Source: Mucilaginibacter sp. (GTDB taxonomy: Bacteria; Bacteroidota; Bacteroidia; Sphingobacteriales; Sphingobacteriaceae). Taken from it: a stretch of 37,398 bases of DNA. Under the pieces are notes generated by a model. The model did no database searches. It had not been told where the DNA came from and saw nothing but the letters and a program-made list of their open reading frames with translations. The stretch is from assembly GCA_028287805.1 (NCBI GenBank), contig JAQBOY010000158.1, forward strand, positions 1-37,398. The letters are read 5' to 3'. A program made the translations under genes and the position numbers. This document shows, one piece after another, positions 1-8,851 of the stretch (the stretch's first letter is position 1; every line of letters starts with the position of its first letter).

Positions 1-2
1 TA

Positions 3-200
3 GCAGGTACGTATGATGAAATGATCCGCGCTTTTGATAAAAGAACAGGGCAGGTATTATGGGAATTTCGACTTCCGGCAGGTGGATTTGCTACCCCCAT
101 TACCTATGCCGTAAATGGAAAACAATATGTGGTAATTGCCGCCGGCGGATCAAAGAACGGACATAAACCCGGTGGTAAATATATTGCCTTTGCCTTGTAA
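3..200 (+). CDS. C-terminal part of a PQQ-dependent (quinoprotein) glucose dehydrogenase-like protein; 5' end outside window
   Basis: Open frame from window edge: [65 protein letters not shown], a quinoprotein beta-propeller C-terminus (not in ORF track). Confidence 0.8.
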   Translation, partial: AGTYDEMIRAFDKRTGQVLWEFRLPAGGFATPITYAVNGKQYVVIAAGGSKNGHKPGGKYIAFAL

Positions 201-203
201 TAA

Positions 204-539
204 TTTCAGAATTCGCGCGATAGCAGAAGAACCAATGCCCAAAATAATACAGCTGTAGCATTACGCACACATTATGCGCAGCACAGCTTTATAGCCCATG
301 CAAACATACAAACAGGTACTGGTAAAGCCGGTATGTTTGATGTAGCTAACGAAATGGAAGATGTGCGTTTTTTTAACGGAGAATATGGGATATATACCGC
401 CAAGACTTCTCCCGGACGGCAATTCATGATGGTTGACGCCTATTTTGAGCATCAGTGAAAAGCGGCCATTCAAACGCAGGAAGCCGGGTTAACCATCGTA
501 CGTATGACAGCAGCATTTATAATACCTGCCAAGTTATGA
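204..539 (+). pseudogene. Remnant of a secreted pectate-lyase-like / GH28-related beta-helix protein with an in-frame TGA
   Basis: Plus-strand frame opposite the 261-473 ORF reads FQNSRDSRRTNAQNNTAVALRTHYAQHSFIAHANIQTGTGKAGMFDVANEMEDVRFFNGEYGIYTAKTSPGRQFMMVDAYFEHQ*KAAIQTQEAGLTIVRM...; protein-like on both sides of the TGA. Confidence 0.55.
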
Positions 540-835
540 GAATCTTGTTGCCACTATTAGATTTAATGCTGCTGTCTTATGATGTTAAATGCGAGGCGTC
601 ACCTGACAGTCTTCTGGGTGTGTTAAAATCTGAAATGTATAAAAAGAGGTTTTACGATTCGCAAAAAGATCGCCGTGTCCGCTTGTTTAAACAACAACAG
701 CGTGCTATTTCCCTAACCAATCTTGCTGCCCGGTATGCACTTTGCCACGATCTTTACGAGGAATATAAAAACCATGTATTTGACTCTGCTTATGTATATG
801 CCTTGAGACTTAACCAAATTAGCAAGCTGATGCAA
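536..835 (+). pseudogene. N-terminal fragment of a DUF6377-like signalling/regulatory protein, 3' part lost
   Basis: MRILLPLLDLMLLSYDVKCEASPDSLLGVLKSEMYKKRFYDSQKDRRVRLFKQQQRAISLTNLAARYALCHDLYEEYKNHVFDSAYVYALRLNQISKLMQ; coding character stops where the antisense fragment begins. Confidence 0.5.
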
Positions 836-844
836 AATATATTA

Positions 845-1095
845 CTGTCAAGTGCTATCTGGCCCCAGGTAACCCCCGATCGTACAGGCGATACTTGCTT
901 AAGCACAACCTTACCTGTATCGTTAATCAATTCAATGTGCAGCAACCCGCTGCGAGCCGGGTTTAATCGCTCATCCAAAACATAACCTTTCAACCAAATC
1001 GTATCGTTAATATGATAGTACGGGCGGTCAGTACTTATAAATACTTTTTCTGTCGGATTGTTAGGTTTATGTATAGTTAGTATTTCCTTTTGCAT
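845..1095 (-). pseudogene. Fragment of an MG2-domain (alpha-2-macroglobulin-like) surface protein, truncated at both ends
   Basis: NPTEKVFISTDRPYYHINDTIWLKGYVLDERLNPARSGLLHIELINDTGKVVLKQVSPVRSGVTWGQIALDS: MG2-type motif; too short for the family. Confidence 0.6.
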
Positions 1096-1461
1096 GACGG
1101 CAATTGCTGGTTGCTGGTGGCCGAACCTCCTGTTCTACGGCGGAAATGAATAAACTGTGTTTGCCTTTTAAGCGAGGGCCGAACCTAAATAGTCATTGTC
1201 AGAGCAATCGAACTATGTTGAATAAGTGAATTTGCAGCTTAGAGGTGCTATGGGGCTGAGGCTTAATTCTAAAGCACAATTTCAAGAAGTTTACACATAA
1301 GGAGACTGTGATAAATGATACATTCCCCGTTAATGTGAGAAGTGTGTATCCAGGTTTACGCTATCAAAGCTATCGCAATGACGTTTAAAGCATTAATACT
1401 TTTTTACCAAACATTATCATATCTGTAGTAATTGATAATATTTCATACAGAGCATCCAAAC

Positions 1462-3018
1462 CTACTTATTAAAAAAGCTGTCCAGTAGCACATATCTTTT
1501 AAAATTCTTTTCCGGTTGCGACTGGCTGTTAACATCGATCACCATTACTTTAGGGATGCTGCTTTGCAAGCCATACCAGGTAGCCAGTCCTTCTCCGTTC
1601 GGGTTACCTGTTTTTATAAAATTGGCAAAATAAGTTTCCATGGTTTTCGATACTTTATAATCATCCGGTGTCCAGGCGTAAACTTTATTATATGGTAAAT
1701 TACCTAAAGCATATTCAATTTCTGATGCATGCGCCGCGCCAAGAGAATTTGGGTTATCCTGGCCGTTGACCATTGGAGGACGTTTGCGCGAAAACAAGTA
1801 CCGGTAAACCGGGAAGCCATTTGTTTTGCTATGCAGATCAATAAATTTCCAGGTAGCATAGGCTATAAACCTGTCGGATGCCAGGTCGGTAGCCGCCTGT
1901 GGTACATCGGCATCAGCTGCAGCCGGGTATAATTTTAATACTTCAGCCGTACGATCGCCATAAACTTTCTTTAAAGCGTTTTGATAAGCATCTAATGTTG
2001 GCGCTTCCTTACCCAGCAAGTTATCATACCCCACCTCCGCCGAGTTCCATCCTGCCAGTAGAGGTATATTCATTTGCCTGCCTGTTGCGAAGATGGCTTG
2101 CGGCGTTTCAGGTAAAAAATAACCGTCAACTGTATTGGGAAAATGTGATGATGCAGATAGCTCCAATAATTTATCAGCAGGTATTTTTCGAAGATCAGCT
2201 AATGATGTCACATTAATTTTTTCGGCAAACTTAACACCGTTTTGTTCGGCTTCAGCTAATGGTACAGGCGACAAATTTCCTAAAACAGATCCGCTCTCGG
2301 CAATAGCACCTGCAAACAAACGTTTTGACAATGGCGATGCCATTTGCGCACATACGGACATTGAACCTGCAGACTCACCGGCTATGGTAACTCTTTTTGG
2401 ATCACCGCCAAAGGCGGCTATATTTTTTTGCACCCACACTAATGCAGCATGTTGATCCATTAAGCCATAATTGCCCGACGAATGATGCAACGATTTCCTG
2501 GTAAGATCGGGATAGGCCAAAAATCCAAATACACCCAGTCTATAGTTTACCGTAAGGGTAACAATCCCTTTTTTTGCCATGCTTTCGCCGTCATACCGGT
2601 ATTCTGATCCATCACCGGCATTAAAACCGCCGCCATAGAAATAAACCATTACCGGTAATTTTTCCTTAGCCGATTTTGCTGGTGTCCAAACATTCAGATA
2701 CAGGCAATCTTCACTTTTACCATCGCTCCTGAAGATCATATCACTGTAAATAGTCCGCTGCATCGCCTGCGGACCGAAATGATCTGCATGGCGAACACCA
2801 GTCCAGTTTTTGGGTGGCACAGGTTCTTTCCAGCGAAGATCGCCTACCGGTGGCCGGGCAAAAGGGATTCCTTTAAATGAACGTATACCGCTTGCTTCTG
2901 TAACGCCCTGCACTATACCGTTAACTGTTTTAACTTGGGGAACACGATCAGTTTGGGCAAAGGTAACGCCTGTTTTTAAAAAAAATATCAATAATAAAAG
3001 ACCGGTAATTTGTTTCAT
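1462..3018 (-). CDS. Secreted type-B carboxylesterase
   Basis: 518 aa, signal peptide, GIPFARPPVGDLRW, EDCLYLNVWTP, nucleophile motif GESAG, GAAHASEI. Confidence 0.9.
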   Translation of the reverse strand: MKQITGLLLLIFFLKTGVTFAQTDRVPQVKTVNGIVQGVTEASGIRSFKGIPFARPPVGDLRWKEPVPPKNWTGVRHADHFGPQAMQRTIYSDMIFRSDGKSEDCLYLNVWTPAKSAKEKLPVMVYFYGGGFNAGDGSEYRYDGESMAKKGIVTLTVNYRLGVFGFLAYPDLTRKSLHHSSGNYGLMDQHAALVWVQKNIAAFGGDPKRVTIAGESAGSMSVCAQMASPLSKRLFAGAIAESGSVLGNLSPVPLAEAEQNGVKFAEKINVTSLADLRKIPADKLLELSASSHFPNTVDGYFLPETPQAIFATGRQMNIPLLAGWNSAEVGYDNLLGKEAPTLDAYQNALKKVYGDRTAEVLKLYPAAADADVPQAATDLASDRFIAYATWKFIDLHSKTNGFPVYRYLFSRKRPPMVNGQDNPNSLGAAHASEIEYALGNLPYNKVYAWTPDDYKVSKTMETYFANFIKTGNPNGEGLATWYGLQSSIPKVMVIDVNSQSQPEKNFKRYVLLDSFFNK

Positions 3019-3084
3019 AATTGAAATACTTATTAAAAGAAAATGGTAATTGGTTATTACTAATGCAGAAATATCATATGCAAA

Positions 3085-4470
3085 CTACCAGACATAGGTA
3101 GCTACAGCGCCACCATCCAGGCTTGAAGCAAATCCCCTGCCCTTACAGGATACATTAAAGATTTGTGTTGATTTGCCCTTATTCGCCACAATCAGAACTG
3201 TTTGACCTGCGGGAGTTTCAAAAGCGACATCGGACAATACACCGGGCAGCGAACTATAGACCCGTACCGAATTATCCGGTATAAATTTAGAGGCATGCGC
3301 AATGGTATAATAAGCCAAGTTTCTGCTTACCTTATCACCATCAATAGTTATAGCTCCCTGGCATCCTGCACAACCGCCGTTATCGGTGTGAGGTTTATTG
3401 TTCGGGTCGGCCGCAATATTCCACAATATCACATTGCGGCTCCAGTTGCGGGTGGCCCCTATCACAATCCTGTCTTCTGGGTTGGCTACATTAAAATCGT
3501 TATGGCTTACCGCCATCATTTCGGTAAAATAAACACCCTTATCAGGGAAAGCGTCATGAACCTTGCTGAGTGCCGTGATAGGGCCAGCATATAAATGAAA
3601 GCCAGAGCCTGCAGCATATTTACGCGCTTCGGGATCAGTTAATATGGTAATTGGATATTCAGGCGCATCGCAGTTATGATCATATAAAATGATCTTGGTT
3701 TTAATACCCGCAGATTTAAGGGCAGGACCTAAATCATTCTTGATAAAATCAAGCTCTTGTCTGGCTAAAAACTGCATACTTGGCGTATTGCCATTATTAA
3801 ATGGTTCATTTTGCACAGTAACAGCATCAATGGTAATGCCGTGCTGTTTCATGCCTTTAATATACTTAACAAAGTATTGAGCATATACCGGGTAATATTC
3901 TTCCTTTAGTTTACCGCCCTGAATGTTATCATTACTTTTCATCCACAACGGAGCAGACCAGGGAGAACCCAATACTTTAATTTGGGGGTTAACCGCCAGT
4001 ATCTCTTTCATCACCGGTATCACATCCTTTTCATCTTCTTTTAAAGTGAATTTCTCCAGCCGGGTATCCGTTTGACCGTCAGGAAGATCATCATATGAAA
4101 ATGTATGATCATTTAAATCAGACGAGCCAATGCTCAATCTTAAATAACTGATGCCAACATTGTTTTCCTCATGACCGAATAATTCCTGTATCAATTTTTT
4201 GCGCTCATTAGGGGACATCCGCATCATATTTTGGGCGCTTCCACCTGTTAAAGCAAATCCAAAGCCGTCTACTGATTGATATTTTTGCGATGGGTCAACA
4301 ACAATAGTCGCGGTACTATTGAGCGACTGGCCAAACGACAAAGGCGATTGTTTAGCCAATAGTGATTTTTTATCATTGGTGGTAAGCCACCAATCAACTT
4401 TAGTTTGAGCATAGCTTGTATACACTTGTGCTGTAAAGGTTAATATTAAAGCAGATTTTAATAATCTCAT
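3085..4470 (-). CDS. GH30 family glycoside hydrolase (glucosylceramidase-like)
   Basis: 461 aa, signal peptide, QSVDGFGFALTGGSAQ, LGSPWSAPLWMK, VQNEPFN acid/base, YFTEMM nucleophile. Confidence 0.9.
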   Translation of the reverse strand: MRLLKSALILTFTAQVYTSYAQTKVDWWLTTNDKKSLLAKQSPLSFGQSLNSTATIVVDPSQKYQSVDGFGFALTGGSAQNMMRMSPNERKKLIQELFGHEENNVGISYLRLSIGSSDLNDHTFSYDDLPDGQTDTRLEKFTLKEDEKDVIPVMKEILAVNPQIKVLGSPWSAPLWMKSNDNIQGGKLKEEYYPVYAQYFVKYIKGMKQHGITIDAVTVQNEPFNNGNTPSMQFLARQELDFIKNDLGPALKSAGIKTKIILYDHNCDAPEYPITILTDPEARKYAAGSGFHLYAGPITALSKVHDAFPDKGVYFTEMMAVSHNDFNVANPEDRIVIGATRNWSRNVILWNIAADPNNKPHTDNGGCAGCQGAITIDGDKVSRNLAYYTIAHASKFIPDNSVRVYSSLPGVLSDVAFETPAGQTVLIVANKGKSTQIFNVSCKGRGFASSLDGGAVATYVW

Positions 4471-4563
4471 AAAATTCTAATTATCAGAACAGGCAATTGG
4501 TTAAATATCCTTTGTTAGGATAAAGCGTCGTCACAAAGCTAAAATTGGGATTGTCAAATCTGT

Positions 4564-4577
4564 AATACTATTTTAAC
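4564..4577 (-). promoter_or_regulatory. GTTAAAATAGTATT motif, exact copy, upstream of GH30 (4470)
   Basis: Plus-strand AATACTATTTTAAC, identical at 28420-28433 and 35994-36007. Confidence 0.6.
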
Positions 4578-4600
4578 ATTATAGGGTATTTAACAGATTG

Positions 4601-7600
4601 CTATTCCATAAAAGTGATATTATTTATCCTAATAATGGCATCATTGGGCTTTGTACGCTTTACAGCATAAATGTATACATCATGCCTGCCAGTTATTGGG
4701 TTGATTAAATTACCGGTTATCGTATTGGCTTTATCAAATGATCCCGTTTGCCGGTAAGCAACGGTACTGATCACAGGCCCTGCCTGCGAATCCATATGTA
4801 CCACTATATCGCCATCTGCATTTTTGGAGCCGTAGTTATAAATAAATTGTTTAATACCGGTCAAGTCAATATCTTTCATTAACAAATAAGCATTGTTGCC
4901 GCCTTCGGATAGTTTATCTCGAAATCGCGGAAAACCTAAATAGCCATCCGTAAAAGCGGCATTTATGTCTGTACCGTGCCGCAATGTAATAATATCCTTT
5001 CCCTGTAAGGGCCCAACTATCTTGCCTCCCCTATCGGTGTAGGTAGCCACAATCGTATACTCGCCGCGTGGTTCACTATCATTATACTTTAAGATGAGCT
5101 TTCCATGCATCGGTATGGATATCACATTGTTTGCCTTCTTATCCGTTAAAGAATAAATATATTTTACAATTTCGCTGGCATCGGTCACCGATAACTGCGG
5201 GTGAGCGCTCATAACAAAGTCTTTGCTCCAGCTTCCGCCACCGCCGCTAATTATTTTTTGGGCAAGCTTGTTAACATATCCATCCCGTTTTTTATAACGA
5301 TTGGCGATAGCTGTAAAACTTGGGCCAACAGCCTTTTTATCAATTTGATGACACGATTTACAATCGCTGGCAGCCATTAAAGCTTTGCCGGGATAGTTGC
5401 TACCGCCTAGTATTTTAACCTGATCAGCGTGAGTATAATCAACTGGTTGTGAATTATAAACATAAAATGCCTTAACACGGGCCGGATCAATTTTTTTATC
5501 CTCCTTATCCTTTACATTGATGCTGTACACAAATGGCTTGTCTTTCCAGAAAAAAGATTTATTGCCGGGGCCGGCAATGGTTACCACCGGTGCTGTATTA
5601 CCTGCTTTAACGATAACCGTATCTTTCGCAGTAGTCCCTGCCCTATCAGTTACTTCTAATATCGCTTTATAAATTCCCGGTTTACGATAAGTATAAACGG
5701 CATCCATTGTTTTGGCGCCTCCCCTTTTGCCATCAAACAACCATTCATAGGTTAGCTTATCGTCATCATCTAAATCCATGCTGTTTTTTCCGGAAAAGCT
5801 TACTTTAAGCGGCACTTCACCGCTGATAGTTTTTATTGCTTGAATGTTTTTAGTGTCAATCGTCAAATAAGCCCGCTTGTTAATTTTTGCCATTTCTGCT
5901 GAATCGATTATGGTAGCTTTCGCTATAGGTGGCCTGTTGCCGGTATTGTATTCAATTTTTACCAGGCTGGCATCCTCATTGGCTACGCCATAAATTGAGC
6001 CATACTCTAGCATATACATTGTACCGTCCTTGCTGAATACCATATCAATTGGCCGCCTAAAATCACCGTTGGCTGCCATAAATGATTCCGTACGTACGAA
6101 GTTCTCATTTTTATCCAGTTCAACCGTCATCAGCCAGTTGCGCATCCAGTCGGCTATAAATAATTTACCATCGTAATAATCCGGAAACTTATTTGGCGAG
6201 CCGCCATTAGGGTTAAACACATAAACGGGACCACCAATGGCGCAACGTCCGCCAAAACCCAGTTCAGGCCAAATATCCGAAGCCGTATACGGATACCAGA
6301 TCATGGCAGGCATGGCCGGTGGCAATTGGTTTAACCCTGTATTATTAGGCGAATTATTTACCGGTGCTTTCGGATCAAATACCGGGCCTGCTGTATTAGT
6401 CGCAAAGTTCCAGTGGGAATATGGCAGGTTATTCGCTTCAAAATAAGGCCAGCCAAAATTGCCTGCTTTTTTTGCCTGGTTAAATTCGTCGTAACCACGA
6501 GGACCCTGCGGTCCATCATTCCCTGCGTCCGGCCCGGGCTCTCCCCAATATAAAACAGAAGTTAGTGGATTGACGGATATACGGTAAGGATTACGCACAC
6601 CCATTACATATATTTCAGGCTTTGTTTTAGCCATTCCCTTAGGGAAAAGGTTACTTTCAGGAACGGTATAGCTACCATCCGCTTCAGGATGGATACGCAA
6701 AATTTTACCTTTAAGATCATTAGTATTACTGGCGCTGCGCTGTGAATCTCCACTGTAATGCTCCTTTTCAGGGCGTTCGTCCAGCGGCGAATAACCATTT
6801 GAGGAAAACGGGCTGGAGCTATCACCCGTAGACAGGTATAAATTCCCATCCTTATCCCAGGCAATAGAACCGCCATGATGCGAACCGCTGTTTTTTTGGA
6901 CAGGCACCTTTAGCATCACTTTTTCTGATGCCAGGTCAATAGTATTATCATTCCCTAAGGTAAACCTGGAAAGCCGGAAATATATCGGTTCGTCATCCTG
7001 TCCGCCAGGTGCATAATACATATAGATAAAATTATTTTGAGTGAAGTTCGGATCAAGCCCCAACCCGATAACACCTGTACCTCCTGTCGTAGTTACCGGG
7101 AACTTATGGATTAATTTCAACTGGTGCGTTTTGAGATTGAATACCGATAATTCACCAAAAAGCTGCGTAAAAAACACCCGTCCGTCATCGGCAACAGCCA
7201 GCGTCATCGGCGAATTCAGTTTAGTTGCCAATAAGGTTTTTACAAACCTGTTTTGATTGGGGGTAACTTTTGCATAAGCTTTACTATAGTCCAGTTTGCC
7301 GTCACCCATGGCATATTTAATACCACCGGAAAGGTGCTGTAAAAATAAAGGTTCGCTGTAACTCTCGTCAGTATGACCCAAACCAGTGTAAAATGCACGG
7401 CCGCCGTCATAGTCATGGTACCAGGCTATGGGGTGATTTGTACCATTGGTTCCACCTTCGTAAGTAGCTTCATCCAAATAGGCCAGTACTTTAATATCCG
7501 GGTAAAGGGAGCGGTAATTATACCACTCATCATTACGTTCCCAGTGATCGGGAAAACCAGCAGTGGCAGGGTGATTTTTATCGACCACATTAATAACAGC

Positions 7601-8062
7601 CGTACGAATGTTTGAATTAGGAACGTTAGGGATATTGGGATGACTTTCAAAATAAGCGCCTGCCAGCTTTCCATACCAGGGCCAGTCATATTCTGTATCG
7701 GCTGCGGAGTGTACACCTACAAAGCCGCCGCCAACCTGTATGTAACGCTCAAAAGCAGCCTGCTCTTCACCGTTAAGCACATTACCTGTAGTATTTAAAA
7801 ATACAACCGCCCGATATCTTTTTAAGTTATTATCATTGAAATTAGCGGCATCAGTTGTAGTATCAACCGCGTAACCATTTCGGGCACCTAATTTTTTTAT
7901 AGCAGCTATACCTGCAGGAATAGACGTGTGGTGCCAACCGGCCGTTTTTGAAAACACTAAAATTTTAGGCTCAGCGTAAACGCGCCTTTCACTGGTTACA
8001 AATGAACACAGCAGCGATAAAGCCGTTAATAAAATCCCGGCTGTTTTACTTTTTAAATACAT
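4601..8062 (-). CDS. Multidomain ThuA + glucose/sorbosone dehydrogenase-like beta-propeller + PKD + cytochrome c + C-terminal glycan-binding-like domain
   Basis: 1153 aa: ThuA (KILVFSKTAGWHHTSIPAGI), GSDH propeller (NFIYMYYAPGG, SGSHHGGSIAWDKDGNLYLSTGD, GVRNPYRISVNP), PKD (YTYRKPGIYKAILEVTD), CKSCH heme motif, terminal beta-rich domain. Confidence 0.9.
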   Translation of the reverse strand: MYLKSKTAGILLTALSLLCSFVTSERRVYAEPKILVFSKTAGWHHTSIPAGIAAIKKLGARNGYAVDTTTDAANFNDNNLKRYRAVVFLNTTGNVLNGEEQAAFERYIQVGGGFVGVHSAADTEYDWPWYGKLAGAYFESHPNIPNVPNSNIRTAVINVVDKNHPATAGFPDHWERNDEWYNYRSLYPDIKVLAYLDEATYEGGTNGTNHPIAWYHDYDGGRAFYTGLGHTDESYSEPLFLQHLSGGIKYAMGDGKLDYSKAYAKVTPNQNRFVKTLLATKLNSPMTLAVADDGRVFFTQLFGELSVFNLKTHQLKLIHKFPVTTTGGTGVIGLGLDPNFTQNNFIYMYYAPGGQDDEPIYFRLSRFTLGNDNTIDLASEKVMLKVPVQKNSGSHHGGSIAWDKDGNLYLSTGDSSSPFSSNGYSPLDERPEKEHYSGDSQRSASNTNDLKGKILRIHPEADGSYTVPESNLFPKGMAKTKPEIYVMGVRNPYRISVNPLTSVLYWGEPGPDAGNDGPQGPRGYDEFNQAKKAGNFGWPYFEANNLPYSHWNFATNTAGPVFDPKAPVNNSPNNTGLNQLPPAMPAMIWYPYTASDIWPELGFGGRCAIGGPVYVFNPNGGSPNKFPDYYDGKLFIADWMRNWLMTVELDKNENFVRTESFMAANGDFRRPIDMVFSKDGTMYMLEYGSIYGVANEDASLVKIEYNTGNRPPIAKATIIDSAEMAKINKRAYLTIDTKNIQAIKTISGEVPLKVSFSGKNSMDLDDDDKLTYEWLFDGKRGGAKTMDAVYTYRKPGIYKAILEVTDRAGTTAKDTVIVKAGNTAPVVTIAGPGNKSFFWKDKPFVYSINVKDKEDKKIDPARVKAFYVYNSQPVDYTHADQVKILGGSNYPGKALMAASDCKSCHQIDKKAVGPSFTAIANRYKKRDGYVNKLAQKIISGGGGSWSKDFVMSAHPQLSVTDASEIVKYIYSLTDKKANNVISIPMHGKLILKYNDSEPRGEYTIVATYTDRGGKIVGPLQGKDIITLRHGTDINAAFTDGYLGFPRFRDKLSEGGNNAYLLMKDIDLTGIKQFIYNYGSKNADGDIVVHMDSQAGPVISTVAYRQTGSFDKANTITGNLINPITGRHDVYIYAVKRTKPNDAIIRINNITFME

Positions 8063-8083
8063 GGTTAAACTGTGTATATTGTT

Positions 8084-8851
8084 TTAATCTTTTTTTATAC
8101 GGACTGTAGTTACTTTGGCGTAATCAAGCTTTATATTATTACCCATAGCATATTGTATACCTGCAAGTATATGCTGTACAAACAACGGGTCAGTATAAGC
8201 TTCCGGAAAATGCCCTAGTGCGGTATAAAATGCGCGTCCCCCGTCAAAATCATGATACCATGCCAGCGGATGATAAGCACCATTTGTACCACCTTTGTAG
8301 CTGAATTCATTAGCCGTTAATAGTACATGTACATTAACAGGTACCAACTTAAAATTATACCATTCATCTTTCCATGACCAATGAGAAGGTAACTGTCGTA
8401 CAGCGGGGTTTTCGTGATCAACCACGTTGACCACACCACCCTGCGGTTCAGGATGATTGGAGAATACAGCGCCGACCAACTGACCATACCATGTCCAGCT
8501 TTTTTCTGTAGACGACGCGCAATGGATGCCCATGTAACCGCCGCCAGCCTCAATATATCTTTTAAATTCTGTTTTTCCCACCGTATCCAGCACATTGCCG
8601 GAAGTATTTAAAAAAATGATTGCAGCATATTTTTTCAGCTTACTTTCTGTAAAATAAGTACTGTCGGTGGTTGTATCTACCTCAAAATGGTTTTCCCTAC
8701 CAAGCTTTCGAATAGCTTTAATACCGTTAGGAATAGATTCATGGTGATATTTTCCGGTTTTGCTGAATATAAGTACGCGCTTTGCCTGTGCAGCAACAAA
8801 CAAAACATTTGCGATAAAAAATAAAATCAGGCTCGCTTTTTTTATCATCAT
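8084..8851 (-). CDS. Secreted ThuA-domain protein
   Basis: 255 aa with signal peptide; clear paralog of the ThuA domain of the adjacent 1153-aa fusion. Confidence 0.9.
   Translation of the reverse strand: MMIKKASLILFFIANVLFVAAQAKRVLIFSKTGKYHHESIPNGIKAIRKLGRENHFEVDTTTDSTYFTESKLKKYAAIIFLNTSGNVLDTVGKTEFKRYIEAGGGYMGIHCASSTEKSWTWYGQLVGAVFSNHPEPQGGVVNVVDHENPAVRQLPSHWSWKDEWYNFKLVPVNVHVLLTANEFSYKGGTNGAYHPLAWYHDFDGGRAFYTALGHFPEAYTDPLFVQHILAGIQYAMGNNIKLDYAKVTTVRIKKD

Noticed and set aside
261-473. 70-aa minus-strand ORF
   Set aside because: The opposite strand carries the protein-like beta-helix remnant; the minus ORF is its shadow.
455-985. 176-aa plus-strand ORF as a single novel protein
   Set aside because: It runs from non-coding lead through a DUF6377-like fragment into sequence antisense to an MG2 fragment; a composite, not one gene.
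1119-1187. Short direct repeat GGCCGAACCT in the left spacer
   Set aside because: Only 10 bp, two copies, no further structure; no evidence for a transposon scar.
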